Assembly: GCA_963809765.1 (NCBI GenBank)
Contig: CAWEKT010000001.1
Span: 1,240,001-1,304,000, forward strand
Length of the DNA: 64,000 nt
Origin: JACVRM01 sp963809765
GTDB lineage: Bacteria; Actinomycetota; Thermoleophilia; Gaiellales; Gaiellaceae
Direction: 5' to 3'
Shown here: positions 1-8,398 of the stretch, piece after piece
Layout: each line of letters begins with the position of its first letter
Position numbering within the stretch: position 1 is the stretch's first letter
Notes under the pieces: generated by a model
Databases searched by the model: none
What the model was told of the DNA's origin: nothing
What the model saw: the letters and a program-made list of their open reading frames with translations, nothing else
Program-made: the position numbers and the translations under genes

Positions 1-115
1 GCTTGCCGCCCTCGTCGATCGCGTAGGACGACACCGCGGGGTCCCAGGGCTCGCTCTCCCGCCAGCCCGGGTGCGTCGCCTGCCAGTGCCAGAGCCCGGG
101 TCGCAGCTCCTGCAT
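1..115 (-). CDS. MBL-fold hydrolase, N-terminal part only
   Basis: The gene is cut by the window edge; only the first 38 codons from the ATG at 115 are visible. The start reads MQELRPGLWHWQATHPGW followed by EPWDPAVSSYAIDEGG. This is the usual opening of small actinobacterial metallo-beta-lactamase-fold proteins, where the first strands precede the metal-binding HxHxDH motif, which lies outside the window. The family assignment rests on this N-terminal pattern alone. It sits 24 bp upstream of the start side of nothing else on its strand and is followed on the same strand by an ABM-like gene. Substrate is unknown. Confidence 0.55.
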   Translation of the reverse strand, partial: MQELRPGLWHWQATHPGWRESEPWDPAVSSYAIDEGGK

Positions 116-138
116 GGTTGCTGCCGGCCCGCGGACGG

Positions 139-465
139 CTAGCGCTGGGCGCCGGTCATCGCCGGCTGCTCGACTCCGCTGAGGTCGCCGGCAACCAGCG
201 TGTGCGTCTCGAAGAACGTGAAGGTCACGTCCTCGCGCTTGATGCCGACCTTGGCCCACACTTCGGCCAGCCGACCCTTGGCGAAACGATCGAAGTCGTC
301 GCGCGACTTCCAGACCGTGACGACTCGCCAGCCCGTGTCGGACTGGCCCGCGACCTGGAAGATCGCCCCCTCCGGCGGAAACTCACCAGCGCGAAGCTGC
401 TCCATGACCTCGCCGAACTTCCCCGCATCCATCGTCGGGTTCTCTGCGATCACACACGTCGCCAT
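139..465 (-). CDS. Antibiotic-biosynthesis-monooxygenase-like (ABM fold) small protein
   Basis: A 108-residue protein starting MATCVIAENPTMDAGKF. Length, the helix with FGEVMEQLRAGEFPPEGA, and the strand-turn WRVVTVWKSRDDFDRFAKGRL resemble dimeric ferredoxin-like ABM or EthD-type domains, many of which are hypothetical enzymes or cofactor-free oxygenases. No catalytic residue can be assigned from sequence alone. It lies between the MBL-fold gene and gatD on the same strand, with a 53-bp gap to gatD, so it could share transcription with the murT-gatD pair. A second small protein of similar type lies at 34500-34811. Confidence 0.6.
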   Translation of the reverse strand: MATCVIAENPTMDAGKFGEVMEQLRAGEFPPEGAIFQVAGQSDTGWRVVTVWKSRDDFDRFAKGRLAEVWAKVGIKREDVTFTFFETHTLVAGDLSGVEQPAMTGAQR

Positions 466-518
466 ACCCGTCCTCCTTCGTTCGACGCTCTGCCGGGGGT
501 GATCCTACGCCAGTCCGC

Positions 519-1265
519 TCAGGCCCGCCCGCCGCGAGACCGCGCGCGTTCGGCGGCCACTGCGTGAGCGCGCTGCTCGAGCTCGTCCGGCAAGGGCTCG
601 AAGCGTTGCGCCTCGCCGGTTGCATGCTCGGCCGCCCGCTCGAGCAGCCAGTCGGCGAGCCAGGGATTGCGCGGCAGCAACGGCCCGTGCAGGTACGTGC
701 CGACCGCGTTCTGGACGCGGCAGCCCTCGAAGCCGCTCTCGCCGTCGTTCCCGAAGCCGGCCACAACCCGGCCGAGGGGCTGGGCGCCGTCGTCCAGCAG
801 CGTGCGCCCGGCATGGTTCTCGAACCCCGCCACCGTCCGGCGGTCGCCCGGCTCGAGCTCGCACTCGAGCAGCACGTCGCCGATCATCCTCCGCTCGCCG
901 GCCACGGTCTCGTGCGGGAAGACGCCCGCACCGGGCAGGTCGGCGCCCGCCTGGTCGCGGTAGCCGCGGCCGAGCAGCTGGTAGCCGCCACAGACGGCGA
1001 GCACAGCAGCTCCGCCAGCCACCGCCTCGGCGAGCGCCGCCCCGCGCGCGGCCAGATCGGGCGCGATCAGCGCCTGCTCGCGGTCCTGGCCGCCGCCGAC
1101 GTACAGCAGGTCGAACGAGCCCGCCTCGAGCCGGTCACCGAGGCCGACGCCGTGGACCTCGATGCCGACACCGCGCCAGGCCGCGCGCCGTGTCAGGACG
1201 GCGATGTTGCCGCGATCGGCATAGATGTTCAGGTACTCCGGGTAGAGGTGGGCGATCCGGATCAC
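519..1265 (-). CDS. gatD: Lipid II isoglutaminyl synthase, glutamine amidotransferase subunit GatD
   Basis: A 248-residue class I (triad) glutamine amidotransferase of the cobyric-acid-synthase group. The nucleophile is Cys92 in LAVCGGYQLLG and the catalytic His193 lies in GTYLHGPLLPRNP, matching the positions known for GatD (Cys94/His189 in Staphylococcus). GatD supplies ammonia to MurT, which amidates the alpha-carboxyl of D-Glu in the lipid II stem peptide at the inner face of the membrane. The GTG start at 1265 overlaps the murT TGA by 4 bp (GTGA), so the two are translationally coupled. The start is fixed by this overlap and by the conserved beginning IRIAHLYPEYLNIYADRGN. Confidence 0.93.
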   Translation of the reverse strand: MIRIAHLYPEYLNIYADRGNIAVLTRRAAWRGVGIEVHGVGLGDRLEAGSFDLLYVGGGQDREQALIAPDLAARGAALAEAVAGGAAVLAVCGGYQLLGRGYRDQAGADLPGAGVFPHETVAGERRMIGDVLLECELEPGDRRTVAGFENHAGRTLLDDGAQPLGRVVAGFGNDGESGFEGCRVQNAVGTYLHGPLLPRNPWLADWLLERAAEHATGEAQRFEPLPDELEQRAHAVAAERARSRGGRA

Positions 1266-2669
1266 GAGCGCACCGCCTGCTCGGGCGCTGCATCGGCCGC
1301 ACGCTCCCAGTACGGGGCCACGAAGCCGCGTTCGGCGACCACGCGGCGCAGCGCCAGCATCGCCGTGTACGTGGGCAGGCAGACGAGCTCCTCGCCCGGC
1401 GGCGTCAGGCGCAGGCCCAGGTCGAGCGCGCGCTCGAGATCGCGCTCGACCGTGACCGCCGACTCGTCGAAACCGGCGTACTTGCAGCGCAGCGCGAGCT
1501 CCTCGGCCCGCGAGCCGGTGGCCACGACAGCCTCGAGCTCGGCGAGGAGCGGCTCGAGATCGATGTCCCAGATCCAGGAGACGTCCCGGCCGTCGGCGAT
1601 CTCGTCGTTCAGCGCGATCACCGCCAGCGGGGGCGCACCGCCGGCGAGCAGCGTCCGCACGACCTCGTTCGCCCCCGCCGGATTCTTCACGAGCAGGATC
1701 AGCAAGCGGCGGTCGCCGACCTCGATGCGCTCGAAACGGCCGAAGGCGGGGGTGAAGCGCTCGAGCCCGGCGACGATCTCGTCGAGGCTCGCACCCAGCA
1801 CCTGCGCCAGCGCTGCCGCGGCGACGGCGTTGTAGACGTTGTAGAGACCCGGCAGCCGCAGCCGGACGCGCCGCTCGCCCGCGGGTGTGACGAGCTGGAA
1901 GGACACGGCCTCGAGGCCCTCGAGCTCGACCTCGCGCGCGCTCACGTCGAGCCGCGGCCTGGCGTGCCCGCACGCGGGGCAGCGGTAGTCGCCGAGGTGG
2001 CCGACGTAGGCCGCCGCGTACTCGTAGGCATGGCCGCAGCGCAGGCACCACTTGGAGTCGGCGGCGTGCTGCAGGCCAGGCCGCGCGTGGCGCGGGTCGT
2101 CGAGCCCGAAGACCGTGACGTTCTCCCGGCCGGCGGCGAGGTCGCCGACCGGCGGGTCGTCGCCGTTGACGACGAGCCGCGTCTCCGCCGGCAGCACCTC
2201 GACGAGCGCCCGCCACCGGGCCGCGAGCAGCTCGAGCTCGCCGTAGCGGTCGAGCTGGTCGCGGAAGAGGTTGCCGAGACACACGGCACGCGGCTGGACA
2301 CGGCGGGCCACCTCAGGGAGCGCGGCCTCGTCGACCTCGAAGAGGCCAAGCTCCGCGTCGTCTGAAGCAAGCAGGGCCGAGGCCACGCCCGAGAGCAGGT
2401 TCGCTCCGGCGCGGTTATGGGCGAGACGGTGGCGCCCGCCGAGGATCTCCGCGGCCATCGCGGCCGTGGTGGTCTTGCCGTTCGTCGCCGACACCAAAGC
2501 ACTGCCCGCGCGGGAGCCGCGCCGCGAGGCGCTGGACGGCGGAGGGATCGAGCGCCGAGAGGATGCGCCCGGGGACGGTTGTGCCGCCGCCCGTCCGCGC
2601 GAGCCGGGAGAGCCGTGCCGCGCCACGCGCGAGCGCGATCTCGAACCCGAGCGGCAGCCGAGGACGCAT
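1262..2669 (-). CDS. murT: Lipid II isoglutaminyl synthase, Mur-ligase subunit MurT (frameshifted)
   Basis: A Mur-ligase-family protein of about 468 residues. The N-terminus from the ATG at 2669 (MRPRLPLGFEIALARGAARL, then GGGTTVPGRILSALDP) is in one frame, while the ATP-binding P-loop SATNGKTTT and the rest are in another. One extra G in the run near 2503-2506 explains the shift. A Cys4 zinc ribbon (CLRCG and CPACG, nt about 1975-2055), typical of MurT and absent from MurE, is present, followed by the central and C-terminal Mur domains. It forms an operon with gatD. Because gatD is intact and coupled, I read the frameshift as a sequence error rather than decay. An alternative is a recent loss-of-function mutation. 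Confidence 0.88.
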
Positions 2670-2930
2670 CGGTCGAGCGTAGCCACTCCGGCAGCGGGCT
2701 CCCCTGCAGCGAGGGAGCCCGCCGGGGGTTCACTCCCTCGGGGGATGTACCCGTGCAGCAGCGCTCGTACGTTCAGAAGGCGGTTGCCCGGGATTGAGCG
2801 GCCGCCCCCGACGTTATGAACACGCTCGACTGCGGCATTCACGGCCTTCCGTCCCCACAGGCAGCGGTTTGGGGCGAGTGAAGGCATCTCCGTCCGACCT
2901 CGGGATGCGCGCGCCGCGCGCGCGAGCGGC

Positions 2931-5519
2931 ATGAGCGCCAACGCGGGCACAGCCCCGCTGCGGCCCGTCGCGCGCGTGTACCTGGCGCTGACTGCCGGGG
3001 CGGCTGCCACGGCGGCCCTGCCGTTCGTCCGCGAGCTGTCGCCCGACACACCCGGCTGGCCGACGTTCCTCCTGCTCGCAGCCGGTGCGGCCGTCACGCA
3101 GCTCTTCACCGTGCGCAACCAGCGCAACTACTCGTACCACATGACCGGGGTCTTCCTCGTCCCGGCGATCCTGCTCCTGCCGACGGGGCTGGTGGCGCTC
3201 ATGCCGCTCGTCCAGCGCCTGCCCGACTGGGTGCGGCGCCGGACACCCTGGCCGCTCCAGGCGTTCAACGTCAGCGCCTACACGCTCGCGGTGCTCGCCG
3301 CGAAGGGTGGGGTGGAGGTGGTGCGGGCCACGACCGAAGGCGCCGTCACCCTGGCGCTCGCCGGCTTCGTGGCGGTGACCGTCTTCGTCACCGTGCAGTC
3401 GCTCGTGTCGGCGCCGATGGTGATGCTGGCGCGGCGGTGCTCGCTGCGCGAGACCGGCATCTTCACCTTCCAGGGCCTCTCGACCGAGCTCGTGCTGGCC
3501 GCGCTCGGTGTCGGCGTCGCCTTCCTCTGGGATCAGAACCCGTGGCTGGTGCCGTTCGCACTGGCGCCGCTGCTCGTCGTGCACCGCTCGCTGGCCGTGC
3601 CGATGCTCGAGGCCGAAGCACGCGTGGACGCCAAGACCGGTCTCTTCAACGCGCGCCACTTCGCGACCGTGCTCGAGAGCGAGTTCGGGCGCGCGCGGCG
3701 CTTCGAGCGTCCGCTCTCGGTGCTGATGGCGGACCTCGATCTGCTGCGGGAGGTCAACAACACCTACGGCCATCTCGCCGGTGACGTGGTTCTGCGCGAG
3801 ATCGCGGAGGTGCTGCGCAACGAGCTGCGCCACTACGACGTGCCTGCCCGGTTCGGCGGCGAGGAGTTCGCGGTCGTGCTCCCGGAATCGTCCGCGGACG
3901 AGGCGGCGGAGACGGCTGAGCGCATCCGGCGCGCCGTCGCGGCGCGCCAGATCACGGTCGACACCTCGCCGGAGCCGATCTCGGTCACGATCTCGATCGG
4001 CGTCGCGACCTTCCCGGGGGACGCAGCCGATCAGCGCGACCTCGTGCACCAGGCCGACGTGGCCGTGTACCGGGCGAAGGTGCAGGGCCGGAACCGCGTC
4101 GTGCGCGCCGGCGGAGAACTGCCGGTCTCCGCGCGAGCGGACGCTCCCGTGCAGGCCGAAGGGCAGGGCCGCCGACAGGCGGAGCTGCCACTGCTGCCGC
4201 AGGGGTTGCTGTGGCTCGTCGGCATCGTCGGCGTCGCGGCCGGTGCCCTGGGCATGGTGCTCGGGACGAGCGACGACCTCGTCGGCATGCTGGCCGTGGT
4301 CGGCATCGTGGCCCTCGTCCACGCGCTGGCCGACGGGCCGGGCCAGGAAAGTCTCTCGGTTGCCGCCGTCGGCGTGATCTCCGGAGCCGCGCTGTTCGGG
4401 CCGCGCATCGCCGTCGGAGTGGCGATCGCGGCCTGCGCCGTCGAGTGGGGGCGGACACGGCTGCCTGCGGCCCGCGTCGCCTTCGAGACCGGTCTGCTGA
4501 CGCTGGCCGCACTCGGCGCGGCCGGAGCCTTCGCGATTCCCGACAGCTCGCTCAGCCCCGAGGCGGGCGCGCTGCTGGCGGGCATCCTCGCCGGAGCGAC
4601 GTACTTCGCCGTCGTCACCGCCCTGCCAACCGCCCTGACGCACATGCACGCGGGACACGCCGGAGTCGGGCGCGGAACACTTGCGTGGACGCTCGTCCAG
4701 CACGTGTCGGCCGGGTTGCTCGCCGGGGTGGTCGTCGTCGCCTTCGCCGCCGCCGGCCTCTGGACGCTGGTGTTGCTCACGGTTCCGCTGCTGCTCGCAC
4801 GCGCCACCCACGATCGCACCGCGGCCCGTGCCGGCGAGCTCGTCGACGAGCTGGGGGCGACGGTCGAGCGGCTTCAGTCCCGCGTCGGCATACTCGAGCG
4901 CGCGAACGAGGCTCTCCGGGAGCACTCGACCGAGCTGATGAGCGCGCTCGCGCGGGCGATCGACCAGCGCGAGGCCGCGGGGCACTCGCGCGAGGTGCAC
5001 CGGGTCGCACTGGCCGTCGGCGCCCGGCTGAACCTCTCGCCGGCCGAGCTCGACGTTCTCAGCCACGCAGCGCGGTTCCACGACATCGGCAAGCTGACCG
5101 TGCCGGACGCGGTGCTGCTCAAGCAGGGCGTGCTGACGGAGGAGGACTGGCAGCGGCTCCGCGACCATGCCGGGGAGGGCGCGAAGCTCGTCGAGCATCT
5201 CGCCTTCCTGCAGGACGCGGCGCCCGCGATCCGCCATCACCACGAGCGCTTCGACGGGCTCGGCTACCCGGACGGGCTGGCGGGAGACGACATTCCGCTC
5301 GGCGCCCGCATCATCCACGTGGCCGAGGCGGCGGTGGCCATACTCCAGGAGGGGGACGCGGCATACGCGACGCCGGCCGACGCGGTGCTCGCGGAGCTCG
5401 AGCGCTGCCGTGGCTCCCAGTTCTGCCCGCGCTGTGTCGACGCGATGGCCGAGCTCGCCCATGACGGCCTGCTTGCGGGCGTCCGTCGGCCCGGCGCGCC
5501 GCGCGTGCTGGCCCAGTAA
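2931..5519 (+). CDS. Membrane GGDEF / HD-GYP dual c-di-GMP enzyme
   Basis: An 862-residue protein. Residues 1 to about 220 are a hydrophobic sensor with around six membrane segments. A GGDEF domain follows with RFGGEEFAVVLPE (GGEEF about residue 309), so a cyclase active site is present. Residues about 415-625 are a second hydrophobic block. The C-terminal part has HDIGK at 717 and HHERFDGLGYPDGL with the GYP triplet near 777, the complete signature of an HD-GYP phosphodiesterase. Both synthesis and breakdown of c-di-GMP are thus encoded in one polypeptide. It lies divergently from murT (261-bp gap). An RsiG-like c-di-GMP-binding anti-sigma candidate lies at 15979-16242. Confidence 0.9.
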   Translation: MSANAGTAPLRPVARVYLALTAGAAATAALPFVRELSPDTPGWPTFLLLAAGAAVTQLFTVRNQRNYSYHMTGVFLVPAILLLPTGLVALMPLVQRLPDWVRRRTPWPLQAFNVSAYTLAVLAAKGGVEVVRATTEGAVTLALAGFVAVTVFVTVQSLVSAPMVMLARRCSLRETGIFTFQGLSTELVLAALGVGVAFLWDQNPWLVPFALAPLLVVHRSLAVPMLEAEARVDAKTGLFNARHFATVLESEFGRARRFERPLSVLMADLDLLREVNNTYGHLAGDVVLREIAEVLRNELRHYDVPARFGGEEFAVVLPESSADEAAETAERIRRAVAARQITVDTSPEPISVTISIGVATFPGDAADQRDLVHQADVAVYRAKVQGRNRVVRAGGELPVSARADAPVQAEGQGRRQAELPLLPQGLLWLVGIVGVAAGALGMVLGTSDDLVGMLAVVGIVALVHALADGPGQESLSVAAVGVISGAALFGPRIAVGVAIAACAVEWGRTRLPAARVAFETGLLTLAALGAAGAFAIPDSSLSPEAGALLAGILAGATYFAVVTALPTALTHMHAGHAGVGRGTLAWTLVQHVSAGLLAGVVVVAFAAAGLWTLVLLTVPLLLARATHDRTAARAGELVDELGATVERLQSRVGILERANEALREHSTELMSALARAIDQREAAGHSREVHRVALAVGARLNLSPAELDVLSHAARFHDIGKLTVPDAVLLKQGVLTEEDWQRLRDHAGEGAKLVEHLAFLQDAAPAIRHHHERFDGLGYPDGLAGDDIPLGARIIHVAEAAVAILQEGDAAYATPADAVLAELERCRGSQFCPRCVDAMAELAHDGLLAGVRRPGAPRVLAQ

Positions 5520-5574
5520 GCCTGGCCGCTCTGGCCTATTTGCAAGCGGCCCATCCTGTTCTAATCTATTTGCC

Positions 5575-6258
5575 ATGCCCCGTCGCACCCCCGTGCGAGC
5601 GCTCGACCGTGTCGACCCCGACGCGCTGAAGGCCTTCCAGGCCGGCCTGCGCCGTCGCTACAGCGACGAGGAGATCGTCGAGCAGCTGCAGGCCTCGGCG
5701 AAGCGCCTGGGGCGCTCGCCGACCATGCGCGAGTTCGCCGCCGACGCCGAGGCGACGGTCCATCCGCAGACGGTGATTGCCCACTTCGGCAGCTGGAACG
5801 CCGCCAAGCGCGCTGCCGGTCTCGTGCCGAGGCGGTTCACCACCCGGGCCGACCTCGTGCGCCTGCTGCGCGAGCTGGGGGAGGAGCTCGGCCGTCCGCC
5901 GACCGCCCGCGACCTCGACGAGCACCGCGCCCGCATGCCCTCGAAGTCCCTGTACTGGCACGAGTTCGGCTCGCTGGCCACGGCCCTGCGCGAAGCCGGC
6001 TTCGACGTGCCGATCGGCGAGGAGCGCCTCGAGCGCGCGCTGGACCAGGGTGTGGCCCTCTCCCGGCAGCTCGGCCGCCTCCCGAAGTTCGTCGAGTGGC
6101 GCGAGACCCGCAAGAGCGACCCGACGCTGCTCAGCGAGTGGCAGATCTACCGCATGTTCGAGGGCAGCCGCGGCGCGTGGGCGGCATTCCAGTTCCTCGT
6201 CCGCGAGCGCCTCGTCGAGCAGGGCGTCGACGTGGCTCCGGACGGCAGGCTCGCCTAG
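5575..6258 (+). CDS. Homing-endonuclease-associated repeat protein without nuclease domain
   Basis: A 227-residue protein with at least two helical repeats of about 55 residues. The first contains LGRSPTMREFAADAEATVHP and ends FGSWNAAKRAAGL; the second contains LGRPPTARDLDEHRARMPSK and ends FGSLATALREAGF. A third, weaker unit follows. These match the helix-turn-helix-like repeat found beside HNH homing endonucleases. No HNH Cys/His motif is visible, so this is probably a stand-alone DNA-binding protein. The ATG at 5575 follows TTTGCC with no strong Shine-Dalgarno. Genes on each side are unrelated. A regulatory role is inference only. Confidence 0.7.
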   Translation: MPRRTPVRALDRVDPDALKAFQAGLRRRYSDEEIVEQLQASAKRLGRSPTMREFAADAEATVHPQTVIAHFGSWNAAKRAAGLVPRRFTTRADLVRLLRELGEELGRPPTARDLDEHRARMPSKSLYWHEFGSLATALREAGFDVPIGEERLERALDQGVALSRQLGRLPKFVEWRETRKSDPTLLSEWQIYRMFEGSRGAWAAFQFLVRERLVEQGVDVAPDGRLA

Positions 6259-6270
6259 ACCTGCGAACGG

Positions 6271-6360
6271 CTGGGGTCAGCCCCTCGGCGGCGACGCTGC
6301 GCGTAGGCGCTGGGGACAGACCCGTGAAACTCACGATGTCGCGACGGAGTCGCGACGAGC
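6271..6360. repeat. REP-type intergenic repeat
   Basis: The segment begins GGGGTCAGCCCCTCGGCGGC and ends GGGGACAGACCC at 6323, the same paired motifs seen at 20694-20740 and 20878-20924. It is followed at 6335-6360 by GATGTCGCGACGGAGTCGCG, which recurs in altered form near 9580-9610 and 14005-14030. It fills most of the gap between two unrelated genes. Confidence 0.6.
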
Positions 6361-6406
6361 CGAGCAGCCGCCGCTTGGCGCTTCACGGCGAGCGCTTACG
6401 CGCTCG

Positions 6407-7198
6407 TTACTCGCCGAAAGCGACGAGACCGGGGAGGAGGCGCAAGCACGAGTCGCGCTCGTGCGGTGCGCGGATCGCCGGTAGCGGCGTCTCCTCGTAG
6501 CGGTCGTCGGGCTGGAACGAGGCCCACTCGACGTTCCCGTCGGCGTCGAGGATGGCGTGCGAGCCCTCCGGCATCTCGGCGTAGGAGAGCCGGACTCCCA
6601 GGTAGCGCTCGATGAGCTCCAGCGTCCGCCGGGTCGAGGCGAAGAACGTCTCCTGGGGCCCGTAGCCGAGCCAGAGCGGGCGGCCGACGCCGCGTGCGAG
6701 GTGAAGCTCTCCGGGCGCGCGGTCGTCGAGCCAGGCCGTCGCCATCGAGCCGCGCAGCTCGCCGAGCGGCGGGCGGGCGCCGGTCTCGTCCGCGAGCGCG
6801 AAGATCGCCTCGGAGTCGACCGTCATCTCGGGCCGCTCGCGCTTCCAGCCGTGGCGCGCGAAGAGCTCGTCGTCGTTGACGATGACGCCGTTGTGGATGC
6901 CGACCACGGCGCCGTGACGGACGGGGTGGTTGTTGGCCTCGATGCGCGGATGCCCCTTCGTGTAGTCGCGGACGTGCACGAGGAGCTGGGTGGCCTCCGC
7001 AGGCAGCGCGACGTGGGCGAGCAGCTCGCTGGCGCCGGAGCGCTGCTTGTAGACGTGAACGGCAGCCGACTCGTCGCGATAGGCGTAGCCGGCGGCGTCA
7101 GCGCCTCGCTCGGCAATGCCTGCGAGCAGGACGCGAGCCGCGGCCGTCCGTGAGACGGAACTCGCGTCCGTGAGGTTGAAACCAGCGATGCCGCACAT
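6407..7198 (-). CDS. Class II glutamine amidotransferase (stand-alone Ntn domain)
   Basis: A 263-residue protein beginning MCGIAGF, so Cys2 becomes the N-terminal nucleophile after Met removal. Further signatures are the HVRDYTKGHPRIEANNHPVR loop, GIHNGVIVND (oxyanion region) and the glutamine-binding segment TVDSEAIFAL. These match the glutaminase domain of GlmS/PurF-type enzymes. There is no C-terminal isomerase or phosphoribosyltransferase domain. The end, LRLLPGLVAFGE, stops just after the Ntn fold. It presumably donates ammonia to an unknown partner or acts as a free amidase. It is divergent from the sigma factor gene at 7435. Confidence 0.85.
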   Translation of the reverse strand: MCGIAGFNLTDASSVSRTAAARVLLAGIAERGADAAGYAYRDESAAVHVYKQRSGASELLAHVALPAEATQLLVHVRDYTKGHPRIEANNHPVRHGAVVGIHNGVIVNDDELFARHGWKRERPEMTVDSEAIFALADETGARPPLGELRGSMATAWLDDRAPGELHLARGVGRPLWLGYGPQETFFASTRRTLELIERYLGVRLSYAEMPEGSHAILDADGNVEWASFQPDDRYEETPLPAIRAPHERDSCLRLLPGLVAFGE

Positions 7199-7434
7199 AG
7201 GTGTTCTTATCGACCCCTTGTCCTCAACGTACAGCGGGTGGACGACGTTGTGTGAGGTCCAGACGACTTCTCCGTCTTCACCTCGGTGCCTGCTTCCACC
7301 TACGACGTTGGCTCACACACCGAGTTAGCCGGCGCTGAGAACCCTTACACCGCGTTAGCGATTTCGGCTGCCCCGGTCGAGTGTCCCTCGATCGAGTGTC
7401 CCTCGGGTCGCGGGAGAGGCCGATAGACCCCGCG

Positions 7435-8388
7435 ATGGCGTTCCGGCCGCTCCCCGATCCCGCCGACCCGGCGGAGGCTCATCTCGAGCTGCTTCCGGGC
7501 GCCGACGCCGCACGCGAGCTCGCGGACGAAGAGCCGGTCGCGCTCAGCGAGCCGACCGACCCGCAGATGGCCGATCCGCTCAAGCTCTATGTCCGCCAGA
7601 TCGGCGACGGCCCGCTGCTGACGCCCGCGCAGGAGCGGGAGCTGGCGCGGCTCAAGGACCTCGGCGACGAGGCCGCAAAGCGCCGCCTGATCGAGTCGAA
7701 CCTGAGGCTCGTGATGTCGATCACGCGCAACTACACGAAGGCCGGCGTGCCGCTGCTCGACCTGATCCAGGAGGGCAACCTCGGTCTGATTCGCGCGGTC
7801 GAGAAGTTCGACTACAAGCTTGGCTTCAAGCTCTCCACCTACGCCACCTGGTGGATCCGGCAGGCCGTGACGCGCGCGCTTGCCGACCAGGGGCGCACGA
7901 TCCGGCTGCCCGTCCACGTGGCCGAGCAGGTTCGCAAGATGCTCCGCGCGCGCCGCGTGCTGACCCAGAAGCTCAACCGCGACCCGACGCCGGAGGAGCT
8001 GGCGACGGAGAGCGGCTTCCCGCTGAAGCGCATCAACGAGCTGCTCGAGCTGGTCGAGGACCCGGTCAGCCTCGAGGTGCCCGTCGGCGACGGCGAGAGC
8101 CTCTACGGCGACCTGATCGAGGACCAGCACAGCGACCTGCCCGACGAGGCCACGGCAAAGCAGCTCCGAAGCCGGGAGCTGGTCGAGGCGCTCAGCGTCC
8201 TCAACCCGCGCATGCGCATGGTGCTGACGCTCCGGTTCGGGCTCGACGGCCAGAAGCCGAGCACGCTCGAGCAGGTCGGCAACGAGCTCGGCATCACCAG
8301 GGAGCGGGTGCGTCAGCTCGAGGCGCGCGCTCTCCGCGAGCTGCGCACCGTTGCGCCAGCCCTGAAGCTGTATCTCGGAACCGACTGA
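7435..8388 (+). CDS. RNA polymerase sigma factor, RpoD/SigA family (no region 1.1)
   Basis: A 317-residue sigma-70 factor. Region 1.2 starts DPLKLYVRQIG, region 2 contains NLRLVMSITRNYTKAGVPLLDLIQEGNLGLIRAVEKFDY and STYATWWIRQAVTRALADQ, and region 4 has TLEQVGNELGITRERVRQLE. Region 2.3/2.4 aromatics are complete, so it should melt and read promoter -10 elements. The start is uncertain: the ATG at 7435 is preferred, while in-frame GTGs at 7381 and 7396 lie in a tandem TCGAGTGTCCCTCG repeat. It faces the second sigma gene, and the two stop codons are separated by only 3 bp inside a 17-bp palindrome. Confidence 0.9.
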   Translation: MAFRPLPDPADPAEAHLELLPGADAARELADEEPVALSEPTDPQMADPLKLYVRQIGDGPLLTPAQERELARLKDLGDEAAKRRLIESNLRLVMSITRNYTKAGVPLLDLIQEGNLGLIRAVEKFDYKLGFKLSTYATWWIRQAVTRALADQGRTIRLPVHVAEQVRKMLRARRVLTQKLNRDPTPEELATESGFPLKRINELLELVEDPVSLEVPVGDGESLYGDLIEDQHSDLPDEATAKQLRSRELVEALSVLNPRMRMVLTLRFGLDGQKPSTLEQVGNELGITRERVRQLEARALRELRTVAPALKLYLGTD

Positions 8389-8398
8389 GTCTCAGTCG
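8382..8398. other. Perfect 17-bp palindrome holding both sigma-gene stop codons
   Basis: CGACTGAG-T-CTCAGTCG is a perfect inverted repeat with one central base. Both convergent sigma genes end GAC TGA, so the symmetry partly follows from the shared last codon. A one-base loop cannot form a normal hairpin terminator. Confidence 0.6.

Noticed and set aside
2814..5588. Long antisense ORF (over 900 codons) opposite the GGDEF/HD-GYP gene
   Set aside because: It has a low-complexity Arg/Gly/His composition and is a mirror of the GC-rich codon bias of the real gene.
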